39,500 bases of DNA, from NCBI RefSeq assembly GCF_001613245.1, contig NZ_BDBZ01000025.1, positions 1 through 39,500 on the forward strand, read 5' to 3'. Shown in pieces: positions 8,950-17,248 of the stretch. This stretch comes from Nocardia speluncae NBRC 108251 (GTDB taxonomy: Bacteria; Actinomycetota; Actinomycetes; Mycobacteriales; Mycobacteriaceae). Position 1 is the first letter of the stretch. Each line of letters opens with the position of its first letter. Made by a program: the position numbers and the translations under genes. The notes under the pieces were generated by a model. That model did not search any database, was not told the DNA's origin, and saw only the letters and a program-made list of their open reading frames with translations.

Positions 8950-9960
8950 TCATCGCTCGCTGTCCAGCGTGGCCATCATCGGCTCCGGGTAGCGGCTGCC
9001 GATCACGGCGGCGGCCGGTACCGCCTCGGCGATCGCGGCCTGTTCGGCGGGAGTGAGCGATATCGCCGCGCCGGCGATCGACTCGGCCCAGCGCCGCGCG
9101 CTGCGCGTGCCGATGAGGGGGACGATATCGTCGCCGCGGCCGAGCACCCAGGCGATGGCGAGTTGCGCGGTGGTGACACCTCGCTCCTGGGCCAGACCCG
9201 CCAGGGTGTCGACGAGTTTCAGGTTGGCGTGGAGGTTCTCGCCCTGGAAGCGGGGAATGCCGGCGCGGGAATCCGACAGGGCGGCACCGTCCCGGCCGCG
9301 CAGCGAATCACTGAGCAGACCGCGGCTGAGCACGCCGTAGGCCGTGATGCCGATACCGAGTTCGCGGCAGGTAGGCAGGATTTCGGCCTCGATACCGCGG
9401 GAGAACAGCGAATACTCGATCTGCAGGTCGGCGATCGGGTGTACAGCGGCAGCCCGGCGCAAGGTTTCGGTACCCACTTCGGACAGTCCGATATGGCGGA
9501 CGTAACCGGCGTCGATCATTTCGGCGATGGCACCGATGGTGTCCTCGATCGGAACTGCGGGATCCAGCCGCGCCGGGCGATAGACATCGATGTAGTCCAC
9601 ACCGAGCCGGCGCAGACTGTAACTCAGGAAGTTCTTCACCGCCGCCGGCCGGGTATCCATGCCCTGCCAGCTGATATCCGGACCCAGCAGTGCGCCGAAT
9701 TTCACGCTGAGGGTGACCTCTTCGCGCGGCCGGTCGGCGATCGCCCGCCCGACCAGCATCTCGTTGTGGCCACTGCCGTAGAAGTCGCCGGTATCGATGA
9801 GCCCGGCGCCGGAATCCAGCGCGGCATGGATGGCTGCCATTGATTCCGTCTCGTCGGCGGGCCCGTACACGCCCGACAGGCCCATGGCGCCGAATCCGAT
9901 CCGGCCGACCGTGGGGCCGGCACTACCCAGCCGCGAGGTCTGTATCTGTGTATTCGTCAT
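8950..9960 (-). CDS. Aldo/keto reductase, catalytic His replaced
   Basis: NADP-dependent oxidoreductase of the aldo/keto reductase superfamily (TIM barrel), 336 residues. The barrel start (GRIGFGAMGLSGVYG) and the motif LIDTGDFYGSGHNE give Asp56 and Tyr61, with Lys87 in LSVKFGA. Where the family normally has the fourth catalytic residue, His (as in YYMHR of the paralogue at 11117), this protein reads YRPARLDP, so the His position is Ala130. The C-terminal nucleotide-binding stretch (IVPLIGTRSARRWAES) is present. ATG 9960 (MTNTQIQ) is taken as start. A GTG three codons earlier is possible, and no strong ribosome site separates them. It is divergent from the XRE regulator at 10062, with about 100 bases between, and is probably its target. 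Substrate unknown. Confidence 0.88.
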   Translation of the reverse strand: MTNTQIQTSRLGSAGPTVGRIGFGAMGLSGVYGPADETESMAAIHAALDSGAGLIDTGDFYGSGHNEMLVGRAIADRPREEVTLSVKFGALLGPDISWQGMDTRPAAVKNFLSYSLRRLGVDYIDVYRPARLDPAVPIEDTIGAIAEMIDAGYVRHIGLSEVGTETLRRAAAVHPIADLQIEYSLFSRGIEAEILPTCRELGIGITAYGVLSRGLLSDSLRGRDGAALSDSRAGIPRFQGENLHANLKLVDTLAGLAQERGVTTAQLAIAWVLGRGDDIVPLIGTRSARRWAESIAGAAISLTPAEQAAIAEAVPAAAVIGSRYPEPMMATLDSER

Positions 9961-10061
9961 GGGATCCACTGTGATGACCCGGTTGCGTCGTTGGCAGAGA
10001 CGCTTTATCGGGGGAGCGACGATCCCTGGCTGCGGGCGCCGCAGTGCGCGACAGTGGAGGT

Positions 10062-10967
10062 ATGGAACGCAGCGAACTCGCCGACTTCCTTCGTCGGCGT
10101 CGCGAACAGCTGACCCCCACGGAGGTCGGACTACCGCCCGGTTCGCGCCGCCGGACGCCGGGATTACGGCGCGACGAAGTGGCGTTGCTCGCCGGGATCT
10201 CCACCGACTACTACACCCGGCTGGAGCAAGCCCGGGGTCCGCGGCCGTCCACGCAGGTTCTGGCCGCCCTCACCCGGGCGTTGCGCTACACCAGCGACGA
10301 GCGCGACCATGTCTACTTCCTGTGCGAGCATTCTCCGCCGGGTGGCAGCGGCCCGGACAAACATGTGGGACCGGGGATGATGCATGTTCTGGCAAAACTG
10401 GATGACACACCGGCCGCTGTGATCACCGACCTCGGCGAAACCCTGGTGCAGAACCGGATGCATATGCTGCTGGTCGGTGACCAAACCGTGTTGACCGGCC
10501 GGAACCGTTACTTCGCCTGGCGGTGGTTCACCGACCCGGCGGTCCGCGAATTCTGCCCGCCCGGCGATGTGGACCGGATATCACGCCGGCAGGTGGCCGA
10601 TCTGCGAGCCACCGCGGCGCGTCGTGCGAAAGCCCCCGATGTCCTGGACTATGTAGGCGCGCTGCGGGCGGCCAGTACCGAATTCGAACAGTTCTGGAAC
10701 GAACATCTGGTCAGCGTGCGGCTTTCCGATGTGAAGAGCATTGTGCATCCGGAAGTCGGTGCGATCGCTTTCGATTGCGAAACGCTGCTCACCACCAGCG
10801 CCACCCAGCGGCTGCTGATCTATCGGCCGCGGCCGGGTACCGATGCCGCGGAGAAGCTGGAACTCCTGCGCGTCATCGGTACCCAGCGCTTGGGCGGCTC
10901 GGAGCCGGTCTCTCCTCTGTATTCCGCCGCAGTGGCTGAACAGCGGCGAGCCGCGGTGCCCGACTGA
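10062..10967 (+). CDS. XRE-type regulator with MmyB-like ligand domain
   Basis: DNA-binding transcription factor of about 301 residues. An N-terminal helix-turn-helix (about residues 5-75; LADFLRRRREQLTP, then TPGLRRDEVALLAGIS and DYYTRLEQARGPRPS) is followed by a ligand-binding domain of the MmyB type (about 100-295; NRYFAWRWFTDPAVREF, DYVGALRAAS, FEQFWNEH). This is a common actinobacterial pattern in which the regulator lies divergent from a reductase gene it controls. Here that gene is the aldo/keto reductase ending at 8950. The ATG at 10062 matches the family start but its GGAGG is only one base away. An in-frame GTG at 10044 is the alternative, or translation could be leaderless. The ligand is unknown. 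Confidence 0.88.
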   Translation: MERSELADFLRRRREQLTPTEVGLPPGSRRRTPGLRRDEVALLAGISTDYYTRLEQARGPRPSTQVLAALTRALRYTSDERDHVYFLCEHSPPGGSGPDKHVGPGMMHVLAKLDDTPAAVITDLGETLVQNRMHMLLVGDQTVLTGRNRYFAWRWFTDPAVREFCPPGDVDRISRRQVADLRATAARRAKAPDVLDYVGALRAASTEFEQFWNEHLVSVRLSDVKSIVHPEVGAIAFDCETLLTTSATQRLLIYRPRPGTDAAEKLELLRVIGTQRLGGSEPVSPLYSAAVAEQRRAAVPD

Positions 10968-11054
10968 CGCCGTGTGGTGATGTCGGCTCGGTGGCGTGCC
11001 CGTTCAGCCGCCCGCCGCGGTGTCGGATCGTCACTGTGTCGGGCGCGCGCCTCG

Positions 11055-11073
11055 CGGCGATGCCGGATCGCCG
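11055..11073. terminator. Weak hairpin between convergent genes
   Basis: A 7-bp stem (CGGCGAT at 11055-11061, complement at 11067-11073) with loop GCCGG lies in the 149-base gap between the XRE regulator and the convergent second aldo/keto reductase, and GTTTGCC follows. The position suits a terminator but the stem is short. Nothing else was recognised in this gap. Confidence 0.3.
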
Positions 11074-11116
11074 GTTTGCCTCGAGGGCCGGGTTGTGGCC
11101 GGTTCCGAACGTCCCC

Positions 11117-12133
11117 TTACTCGCGGCCGGCCGAGGTGAAAGACATATCCGGATAGCGCTGGCCGGCGACCTGTTCGGCGATCGGTTCCAGCCGGGCCAG
11201 TTCGGCGGCGGTCAGGACGACCGTCGCCGCCGCGATGTTCTCCGCCAACCGGGTGCGGCGGCGGGTGCCCGGAATCGGCACGATCGGCAGCCCGTGTTCC
11301 TGGGCCCTGGAATGCACCCAGGCCAGGGCGACCTGCGCGGGTGTGAGCCCCCGGTCTTCGGCGACGGCGTACACGGGGGCCAGCAGCGCCGCGTTGTGTG
11401 CCGCGTTGGTGCCGGTGAACCGCGGCATGTGACGCCGGAAATCGGTGTCGTTCAGTTCACCGGCCTGCGCGAACGATCCGGTGAGAAAACCTCGGCCGAG
11501 CGGTGAGTAGGGAACGAAGGTGACGCCGAGTTCGGCGGCCGCGGGTACCGCGGTGCGTTCGACGTCCCGGGAGAACAGCGACCATTCCGATTGCACTGCC
11601 GCGATCGGATGAACCGCGTGCGCGGCGCGCAGTTCCTCCCCCGTGACCTCGGAGAGTCCGAGCGTACGTACCTTGCCCTGCCGGACGAGCTCGGCCATGA
11701 CACCGACCGTCTCCTCGATGGGCACCTCGGGATCGCGGCGGTGCATGTAGTAGAGGTCGATGGTCTCGATGCCCAGGCGGCGCAGGCTGGCGTCCACGGC
11801 GGTGCGGATGTATTCCGGCGAATTGTCGATGCCGCGGTAGTGGGGGTCGTCCGGCTTGCGGACTATGGCGAATTTGGTCGCCAGCGCCACCCGGTCCCGG
11901 TTGGCGCGGACGAAATCGCCGATGAATTCTTCGTTGTCGCCGGAACCGTAGATATCGGCGGTATCGAACAGTGTGACGCCGAGTTCGAGCGCTCGGTCCA
12001 GGGTTGCGCGGGCTTCGGCGCGGTCGGTGGGACCGTAGAACTCGCTGATACCCATACAGCCCAGACCCTGGATACCCACCCGGATCACGTCGGGGCTCAG
12101 AGGGGTGCTCGGCAGTGTTGCGGGGGTGCTCAT
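11117..12133 (-). CDS. Aldo/keto reductase (complete catalytic tetrad)
   Basis: NADP-dependent aldo/keto reductase of 338 residues, with all four catalytic residues: Asp57 and Tyr62 (FDTADIYGSGDNE), Lys87 (ATKFAI) and His131 (DLYYMHRRDP). The C-terminal cofactor motif is IVPIPGTRRRTRLAENI. It resembles the YajO/pyridoxal-reductase-like actinobacterial members. The start is the ATG at 12133 (MSTPATL), ten bases after GAAGGG. The 88 codons before it in frame belong to the MerR gene's shadow. It lies 14 bases after the MerR regulator stop on the same strand, so the two form an operon and the regulator probably controls both. It is a paralogue of the gene at 8950. The substrate cannot be told from sequence. 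Confidence 0.92.
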   Translation of the reverse strand: MSTPATLPSTPLSPDVIRVGIQGLGCMGISEFYGPTDRAEARATLDRALELGVTLFDTADIYGSGDNEEFIGDFVRANRDRVALATKFAIVRKPDDPHYRGIDNSPEYIRTAVDASLRRLGIETIDLYYMHRRDPEVPIEETVGVMAELVRQGKVRTLGLSEVTGEELRAAHAVHPIAAVQSEWSLFSRDVERTAVPAAAELGVTFVPYSPLGRGFLTGSFAQAGELNDTDFRRHMPRFTGTNAAHNAALLAPVYAVAEDRGLTPAQVALAWVHSRAQEHGLPIVPIPGTRRRTRLAENIAAATVVLTAAELARLEPIAEQVAGQRYPDMSFTSAGRE

Positions 12134-12147
12134 TCGCGGAAATCCCT

Positions 12148-12582
12148 TCACGATGCGGCGTTGTCGGGTGACCGGGCGGGGGCGGTGCACTCCTCGTAGA
12201 GCGCGATCTTGTAATCCAGGACCGCCACGGTCTGCTGGAGTTCGGCGATACGGTCGATGGCCTCGGCGCGGGTGGCGCGAAACATGGCGAGCCGTTCCGG
12301 GACAGTGCTCTCCCCGGCCCGGACCAGCTGCGCGTAGCGGATCATGTCCGCGACCGACATGCCGGTGGTGCGTAGCCGCGTGATCAGCGTCAGCCATTCC
12401 AGGTCCCGGTCGCTGAACCTGCGTCTACCGGTGTGATCGCGGCCGATATGTGACAGCAGACCGATGCGCTCGTACCAGCGCAGGGTGTCCTGGCTCAGCC
12501 CACAGTGCCGGGCGGCGGCGCCGATCGTATGCCGGGGGATATCCCGGCCGGGCTCGGCGCCGGTCGGTGCGGAAAGGCTCAC
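12148..12582 (-). CDS. MerR-family transcriptional regulator
   Basis: Regulator of 144 residues. An N-terminal winged helix-turn-helix (about residues 16-85; HTIGAAARHCGLSQDTLRWY, then GRRRFSDRDLEWL) is followed by a dimerising coiled coil (about 95-135; ERLAMFRATRAEAIDRIAEL). The start is GTG at 12582, three bases after GAGGGAAA. The upstream frame has no family character. There is no cysteine cluster of the metal-sensing or SoxR type, so this is probably an organic-ligand or aldehyde sensor, as often seen beside oxidoreductases. It is the first gene of a two-gene operon with the aldo/keto reductase. MerR proteins usually activate promoters with a long spacer, and the 5' region (12583-12640) is AT-rich and would hold it. 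Confidence 0.9.
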   Translation of the reverse strand: MSLSAPTGAEPGRDIPRHTIGAAARHCGLSQDTLRWYERIGLLSHIGRDHTGRRRFSDRDLEWLTLITRLRTTGMSVADMIRYAQLVRAGESTVPERLAMFRATRAEAIDRIAELQQTVAVLDYKIALYEECTAPARSPDNAAS

Positions 12583-12967
12583 GGCTTTCCCTCTTTTCAC
12601 TGAAAAATATTGCGCCACAGCCCTTTTTGCGGGCGAGCCGCGTCCTCTCGTCGAACAGTAACAACGGTAGCCACCTGGAGTGGGCTCCAGGCAAGCGGTG
12701 GGGAGCAAGATTCGGCCGCGCGGCCGCGGGGTTTCGACTGTGCGATACCGCGGTGCGAGTCGGGTAGAGCGAGCCACAGCTCCAGCCCGCGCCGGCCGAG
12801 GCATCCGCAACGGTGTACTTCGAACGGGTGATCCCGCGGCCGGAGGTGATCAGGTTCGGCCGGCCCGTTCTATACAGCACAGCCGAATGTCGCGAATCAC
12901 GATGCCGGACCCTTCCCTCCGGCGGCGGATAACCGTCTACAGGCCGGTATGCGGAGGTAGGTCGAGA
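12583..12967. other. 385-base intergenic region
   Basis: Gap between the MerR gene start and the 3' end of the GNAT gene, both on the minus strand. The part next to MerR (12590-12640) is locally AT-rich and should hold the MerR promoter. The rest has ORFs of low quality on both strands with arginine-rich translations and no recognisable domain. No RNA gene or repeat was seen. Confidence 0.5.
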
Positions 12968-13276
12968 TCATTCATCGCTGACACCGGTCACATGCGCGCC
13001 ATATTCGGGATGGCGCTCCAGGTAGCTTCGGATGAAGGAGCATTCGGGGCGGATCCGGTGCCCGCGGTCGACCGTGTCGCGGATCGCGAAAGCGGCCAGT
13101 TTGCTGCCGAGCCCCTTGCCCCCGAATGCCGAATCGACCTCGGTATGGGTGAACACGGTTTCCGTGCCGCGTTCGGTGTACTCGGCGAACCCGGCGAGAT
13201 CACTGCCGTAGAACACCTCGTAGCGGTCCTTGTCCGCGTTTCGGACGACCACGCTCTCCTCGGTTGCTCCGGTCAT
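12968..13276 (-). CDS. Small GNAT-like N-acetyltransferase (YidJ/CG type)
   Basis: A 102-residue protein of the short GNAT group (Acetyltransf_CG type). It has YEVFYGSDLAGFAEYTERG, the central strand TVFTHTEVDSAFGGKGLGSKL with the acetyl-CoA loop GGKGLGSKL (about residues 53-61), then HRIRPECSFIRSYLERHPEY near the C-terminus, which is the hallmark end of this group. Such proteins bind acetyl-CoA, and their substrate is generally not known. The length is usual. The start Met (MTGATEESV) is preceded by GAGGAAGTG on the minus strand at about 13280-13290, which serves as ribosome site. It is divergent from the small membrane protein at 13440. Confidence 0.85.
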   Translation of the reverse strand: MTGATEESVVVRNADKDRYEVFYGSDLAGFAEYTERGTETVFTHTEVDSAFGGKGLGSKLAAFAIRDTVDRGHRIRPECSFIRSYLERHPEYGAHVTGVSDE

Positions 13277-13439
13277 CTCCGCACTTCCTCTCGGTTGCGA
13301 CTACCGGCTTCCGGCGGCGCGGCCGGAAGCCGGACCCCGAAGGCCAGCGTACCCAGCCTGCCGTACCGCGGCACGAGCCGGAAGGTACCGAATTCCGCGC
13401 CTGCCAGCGCATCCGGTCCAGGGCACGTAACCTGGGATT

Positions 13440-13640
13440 ATGGCAAAGGAAATCGACCGGGTCCGGGCGCGTTCGGCCTGGGCCACGGTCAAGGAGAGCC
13501 CGGTGATCACCGTCATCGCGGTGACGCCGATTGTCGTGGTGTTCGGACTGGTCTGGTGGCTGATCGGCGGCTGGGCGGCGTTCCTGCTGCTGGTGCTGCT
13601 GGGCGCCGGCGCGGTCTTCGGCGGCAAACTCCTGCGCTGA
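13440..13640 (+). CDS. Small two-helix membrane protein
   Basis: A 66-residue protein of unknown function. A charged N-terminus (KEIDRVRARS, residues 3-12) is followed by two hydrophobic segments (about 22-42, VITVIAVTPIVVVFGLVWWL, and 44-61, GWAAFLLLVLLGAGAVFG), ending in KLLR. This predicts an integral membrane protein with both ends inside. There is no Shine-Dalgarno sequence. A -10-like TAACCT (13428-13433) lies six bases before the ATG, which suggests a leaderless transcript. It ends 14 bases before the converging phosphatase gene. Codon use and the clean two-helix pattern support a real gene. The function is not recognised. Confidence 0.7.
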   Translation: MAKEIDRVRARSAWATVKESPVITVIAVTPIVVVFGLVWWLIGGWAAFLLLVLLGAGAVFGGKLLR

Positions 13641-13654
13641 GCAGCCGGGTCGGC

Positions 13655-14146
13655 TCAGCGGGGGATATGGAACGCGGCCAGAACGCCCGTGCCCGGATCT
13701 ATCCGATCCCACGGCAGGTCGAAGCGCAGTACGGCCATGGCCGAGGTCGGAAATTTGCGGCCCAGCCGCTGTGCATCCTCGGTATCGTGATCGGCCGCCA
13801 GGTCCCACGCGGTCCATGGCATACCGGGTGCGTGCCCGATCACCAATAGTGTCGACAGGGCAGGATCGGTCAGCTGGACGAGTTCGATCAGCTGATCGGC
13901 GGCCGCCTCGTAGATCGAGGCATCGAATTCCACCGGCGCGGTGAGCGCGGTCGCGGCGAGGGTCTCCCGGGTGCGGGTCGCGGTCGAACAGCGGACCGCC
14001 GAAATGGGCGGCTGGGTGGCGCGCAGCCAGTCCCCGGCCAGTGCGGCTTCGCGCCGGCCACGCGGTGCCAGCGGGCGTTCGTGGTCGTCGATTCCGGGCG
14101 GGTAGGCCGACTTCCCGTGCCGCATCAAGATCAGAGTCCGGGTCAT
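13655..14146 (-). CDS. SixA-like histidine phosphatase
   Basis: Histidine-phosphatase-superfamily protein of 163 residues, similar in length to SixA, which removes phosphate from phosphohistidine. The catalytic RHG motif is at the N-terminus (TLILMRHGKSAYP, His10), followed by DDHERPLAPRGRREA, the second arginine region (STATRTRETLAA) and the second catalytic His in VIGHAPGM. The start is the ATG at 14146 (MTRTLILMRHG). The family begins almost exactly at this motif and CGGTGGT lies just upstream. It is divergent from fprB (14322), and the 175 bases between hold both promoters. The natural substrate is not known. Small-molecule phosphatase activity is an alternative. Confidence 0.88.
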   Translation of the reverse strand: MTRTLILMRHGKSAYPPGIDDHERPLAPRGRREAALAGDWLRATQPPISAVRCSTATRTRETLAATALTAPVEFDASIYEAAADQLIELVQLTDPALSTLLVIGHAPGMPWTAWDLAADHDTEDAQRLGRKFPTSAMAVLRFDLPWDRIDPGTGVLAAFHIPR

Positions 14147-14321
14147 GGTGACCACCGTAAGCACCCTCGGTGCGGAGACGGACAACACACTCGAGGCAGA
14201 CTGAAAGTGGCGTCACAATGGAGGTGGGCCGGTGACCCCGGTCCACACCGATCGTCTCGCCCTGCCCGCCGTGACCCGGAAGGCACCAGCCCGCACATAA
14301 GTCTCGAGGATCTGCACAAAT

Positions 14322-15998
14322 ATGGCCTACGTAATCACTCAGCGTTGTTGTAACGATGCCAGCTGCGTTTCCGAGTGCCCGGTCGATTGCATCCGCCCGA
14401 CTCCGGACCAGCCGGAATTCGCTACGACCGAAATGCTCTATATCGACCCCGACACCTGCATCGACTGCGGCGCCTGTGTCGACGCGTGCCCGGTGGAGGC
14501 CATCTTCTCCGAGGACGATCTCACTGCGCCGCTGGCCCGCTTCCGGGATATCAATGCCGCCTGGTTCGAACGGCACCCCCTGGAATCCAATCTGGATCCG
14601 ATCGCCACGCCCGTGCGCCCGCCCAAGGAACTCGGGACGCTGCGGGTCGCGATCGTCGGCGCCGGCCCGGCGGCCGCCTATGCCGCCGACGAACTCCTGC
14701 GCCGCTGCGATGTCCAGGTGGAGATGTTCGACCGCCTACCCACGCCGTGGGGCCTGGTTCGCGCCGGGGTGGCCCCGGACCATCCCGGTACCAAAACGGT
14801 GGCCGGCATGTTCGAATCGGCCTTCCGCCGCGACACCCTGCAGTACTACCTGAACGTCGAGGTCGGCGAGCACATCAGTCACGAGGAACTGCTGGCGCAC
14901 CACCACGCGGTTCTCTACGCGGTCGGTGCCTCCTCCGATCGGCGGATGGGCGTCCCGGGCGAGGAGCTGGCCGGCAGTCATTCGGCCACCGAATTCGTGG
15001 CTTGGTACAACGGCCACCCCGATTACGCCGACCGCACCTTCGATCTGTCCGGGGAACGGGCGATCATCGTCGGAAACGGCAACGTCGCGCTCGATGTGGC
15101 GCGTGTGCTCACGGTGCACCCCGACGAACTCGCCAAAACCGATATCGCCGACCACGCCCTCGCTGCGCTGCGCAACAGCAACATCCGCGAAGTGGTGGTA
15201 CTGGGACGCCGCGGGCCGTTGCAGGCCGCCTATACCTCACCGGAATTCCTGGCGCTCACGCACTTGTCCGAGGTCGACGTGGTCATCGATCCGGCCGAAC
15301 TGAAACTCGACCCCGCCTCGCAGGCGGTGCTCGACGATCCCGAGGTCGAACCGTCGCTGCGGCTGAAGTACACGCTGGCCGAGGAATACGCCGCCGAACC
15401 GCCCAGCGAGGGCAACAAGCGGATCGTGTTCAAGTACCTGGCCTCGCCCACCGCGGTACTCGGAACCGACAAGGTGGAAGGGGTCGAGTACGCGCACAAC
15501 GAGCTGGTCGAGGTGGACGGTGTGCTGAACGCCCGCGCCACCGACCGCACCGGCAGCTATGACGCCTCCCTGGTGCTGCGCTCGATCGGTTACCGCGGTG
15601 AACCGGTACCGGATCTGCCGTTCGACGAAAAACGTGCCGTGGTGCCCAACGAGCACGGCCGGGTGACCGGTCCCGATGGCACTCCGCTGACAGGTGTGTA
15701 CGTCAGCGGCTGGATCAAGCGCGGCCCCCGCGGCGTCATCGGCTCGAACCGCGTCGATTCCGAGGAAACGGTCGAAGCCGTCATCGCGGATTTCATGTCC
15801 GGCAAACTGGCGGCGCCCACCGGTGACCGGGATGCCCTGCGCGCCCTGGTACAGCAACGTCAGCCGGATCTGGTGGATCGTGCCGGTTGGAAGGCCATCG
15901 ATCAGGCCGAACGCGGTGCCGGGAAGGAAGCGGGCCGCCCGCGGGTCAAGTTCACCACCCACACCGATCTACTCCAGGCCGCCAAAGGCAGCCAGTGA
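14322..15998 (+). CDS. fprB: Ferredoxin fused to ferredoxin-NADP+ reductase (FprB type)
   Basis: Moves electrons between NADPH and iron-sulphur proteins. The 558 residues comprise an N-terminal 7Fe/8Fe-type ferredoxin (1-65; cysteines 9/10, 15, 19, 23 and the CIDCGACVDACP cluster at 46, 49, 52, 56), then an adrenodoxin-reductase-like flavoprotein (about 105-555). The FAD motif is IVGAGPAAAYAADELL. The NADP region is IIVGNGNVALDVARVL with the basic stretch VVLGRRGPLQAAYT. The C-terminal GWIKRGPRGVIGSNRVDSEETV is typical of the family. This domain fusion and length match M. tuberculosis FprB (575 residues). The start is ATG 14322 with GAGGA about ten bases upstream. It is a single-gene unit ending at a strong hairpin. 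Likely partners are cytochromes P450 or other ferredoxins elsewhere in the genome. Confidence 0.95.
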   Translation: MAYVITQRCCNDASCVSECPVDCIRPTPDQPEFATTEMLYIDPDTCIDCGACVDACPVEAIFSEDDLTAPLARFRDINAAWFERHPLESNLDPIATPVRPPKELGTLRVAIVGAGPAAAYAADELLRRCDVQVEMFDRLPTPWGLVRAGVAPDHPGTKTVAGMFESAFRRDTLQYYLNVEVGEHISHEELLAHHHAVLYAVGASSDRRMGVPGEELAGSHSATEFVAWYNGHPDYADRTFDLSGERAIIVGNGNVALDVARVLTVHPDELAKTDIADHALAALRNSNIREVVVLGRRGPLQAAYTSPEFLALTHLSEVDVVIDPAELKLDPASQAVLDDPEVEPSLRLKYTLAEEYAAEPPSEGNKRIVFKYLASPTAVLGTDKVEGVEYAHNELVEVDGVLNARATDRTGSYDASLVLRSIGYRGEPVPDLPFDEKRAVVPNEHGRVTGPDGTPLTGVYVSGWIKRGPRGVIGSNRVDSEETVEAVIADFMSGKLAAPTGDRDALRALVQQRQPDLVDRAGWKAIDQAERGAGKEAGRPRVKFTTHTDLLQAAKGSQ

Positions 15999-16045
15999 TC
16001 CGGTGCGCCCGGCGCCGGTAGATCGAGTACAACCCGAGTGCCATG

Positions 16046-16083
16046 CCTCGGACCCCGGTACCCGCCGTATCCGGGGTCCGAGG
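16046..16083 (+). terminator. fprB terminator hairpin
   Basis: Perfect 13-bp stem (CCTCGGACCCCGG at 16046-16058, complement at 16071-16083) with a 12-base loop, 48 bases after the fprB stop. It lies between convergent genes and could also serve the thioesterase gene. Confidence 0.8.
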
Positions 16084-16198
16084 AATGGCCTGTTCCCTGC
16101 CCTCGGGGCGCCCGACTGAATTCGTTCCGCGGTTGCGGAGGTAGGTGGGGCCCTGAAAGGTTTCGGTGCATCCAAGGGGCAAGGGGGGCCGAAACCCC

Positions 16199-16217
16199 GC
16201 GCCGCCGGAGGCGGCGC
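16199..16217 (-). terminator. Thioesterase terminator hairpin
   Basis: Perfect 8-bp GC stem (GCGCCGCC at 16199-16206, complement at 16210-16217) with a GGA loop, five bases beyond the stop of the minus-strand thioesterase gene. There is no T tract. Confidence 0.5.
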
Positions 16218-16222
16218 CGAAA

Positions 16223-16990
16223 TCACAGCGGTGCGATGCGGACGATGGTGGTGGTGATCCCGTCGACCACGAACCACAGGCGCAAGGTGGGACGTGCGTG
16301 CCGGTCGCCGGGTTCGTACCGGCTGCGGACGCTGATGTGCTGGCGTGCCAGCACGGGGGCCACGTATTCGATCACGGCCCGGTGTGGGCCGCTGGCCAGT
16401 TTGGGGTAGTCCACGAGATACTGCTCCACCGCCTGCCAATAGCAGGCGTTGTTGACGTGGTTGTACTGGTCGATATCGGTGGCGCGCAGCGGGAACGGTA
16501 GATCGGTATCGGATTCCGGGGGAGCGGGGTCGGTGAGCCAGGGCCGCCAGCGCAGCCGCTGCTCGATGGTGGTCTGCGCCAGATACGCGAGGCCCGCATC
16601 ACTGATCCGGGCGGGCATATTGCTGGCCTCGTTGATCTTGATCCAGAAACCCTCGGTCTCGATCAGGCCGCCGCGGTCGCTGGTTATCCGCACCCGCATA
16701 TTCGACCAGCGGGTGGACATACTCGAACACCAGCGCAGCAGATGCACGGTGTCGGGCCACCGGACAGGCCGGATCACATCGATCACGGTGCGCCGGATTA
16801 TCCAGCTGGGGTCGGTCTGCTCCAGGATGGATTGCTGGAGGTGCTCCCACGCGATGTCCTGGAGGTAGCGGGCGATACCGTCGAGACGCACGCGGTTGTA
16901 CGGGTCCACGTCACCGGCTCGCACCGGCCACGCCGAAACGAACCCCATGCCCTCCTGGGGAAGCGGGGCGAGTGGCTGATCGAGTGACAC
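16223..16990 (-). CDS. Acyl-ACP thioesterase family protein
   Basis: A double hot-dog protein of 255 residues related to acyl-acyl carrier protein thioesterases, which release fatty acids from ACP or CoA. The first hot-dog has DVDPYNRVRLDGIARYLQDI (about 25-44). The second has the conserved DIDQYNHVNNACYWQAVEQ with its Asn and His (about 178-196), which are the family's catalytic-type residues. The start is GTG at 16990, with a good AGGAG about seven bases upstream. The in-frame extension to 17137 has no family match. It is divergent from the quinone oxidoreductase (17249). No other fatty-acid genes are adjacent, so the acyl substrate is not indicated. Confidence 0.9.
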   Translation of the reverse strand: MSLDQPLAPLPQEGMGFVSAWPVRAGDVDPYNRVRLDGIARYLQDIAWEHLQQSILEQTDPSWIIRRTVIDVIRPVRWPDTVHLLRWCSSMSTRWSNMRVRITSDRGGLIETEGFWIKINEASNMPARISDAGLAYLAQTTIEQRLRWRPWLTDPAPPESDTDLPFPLRATDIDQYNHVNNACYWQAVEQYLVDYPKLASGPHRAVIEYVAPVLARQHISVRSRYEPGDRHARPTLRLWFVVDGITTTIVRIAPL

Positions 16991-17169
16991 TTGTGCTCCT
17001 CGCGCGGCGGGTCGCGCCGCGGTACTTCTACTGAGTTCCTGAGCCAAGACTTTACGGTGACGTGCATTACCCGGCGTGGGTGGTGTGGGGTCGGCAGGTT
17101 GCCCGGCCCGCCACCGGAGGTGGCGCCGACAGCGCACACTATGGACTTCCCGCGGCCGCGACCGATAGT

Positions 17170-17197
17170 TTGAGGTGGACGGATGGATTGGTACATA
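17170..17197 (+). promoter_or_regulatory. Candidate promoter of the quinone oxidoreductase
   Basis: TTGAGG at 17170-17175 and TACATA at 17192-17197 with a 16-base spacer resemble a housekeeping sigma promoter. A start about seven bases later would give a leader of roughly 45 bases that includes the gene's ribosome site. This is motif matching only. Confidence 0.4.
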
Positions 17198-17248
17198 TCA
17201 GCCGGTGCGTCTCATGCTCGCCGGTGAGCGAACGAAAGAGGTCGGCAT

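Noticed and set aside
12680..13849. 389-residue plus-strand ORF over the GNAT gene and the small membrane gene
   Set aside because: It overlaps two better-supported genes on both strands and has low-complexity Arg/Gly translation.
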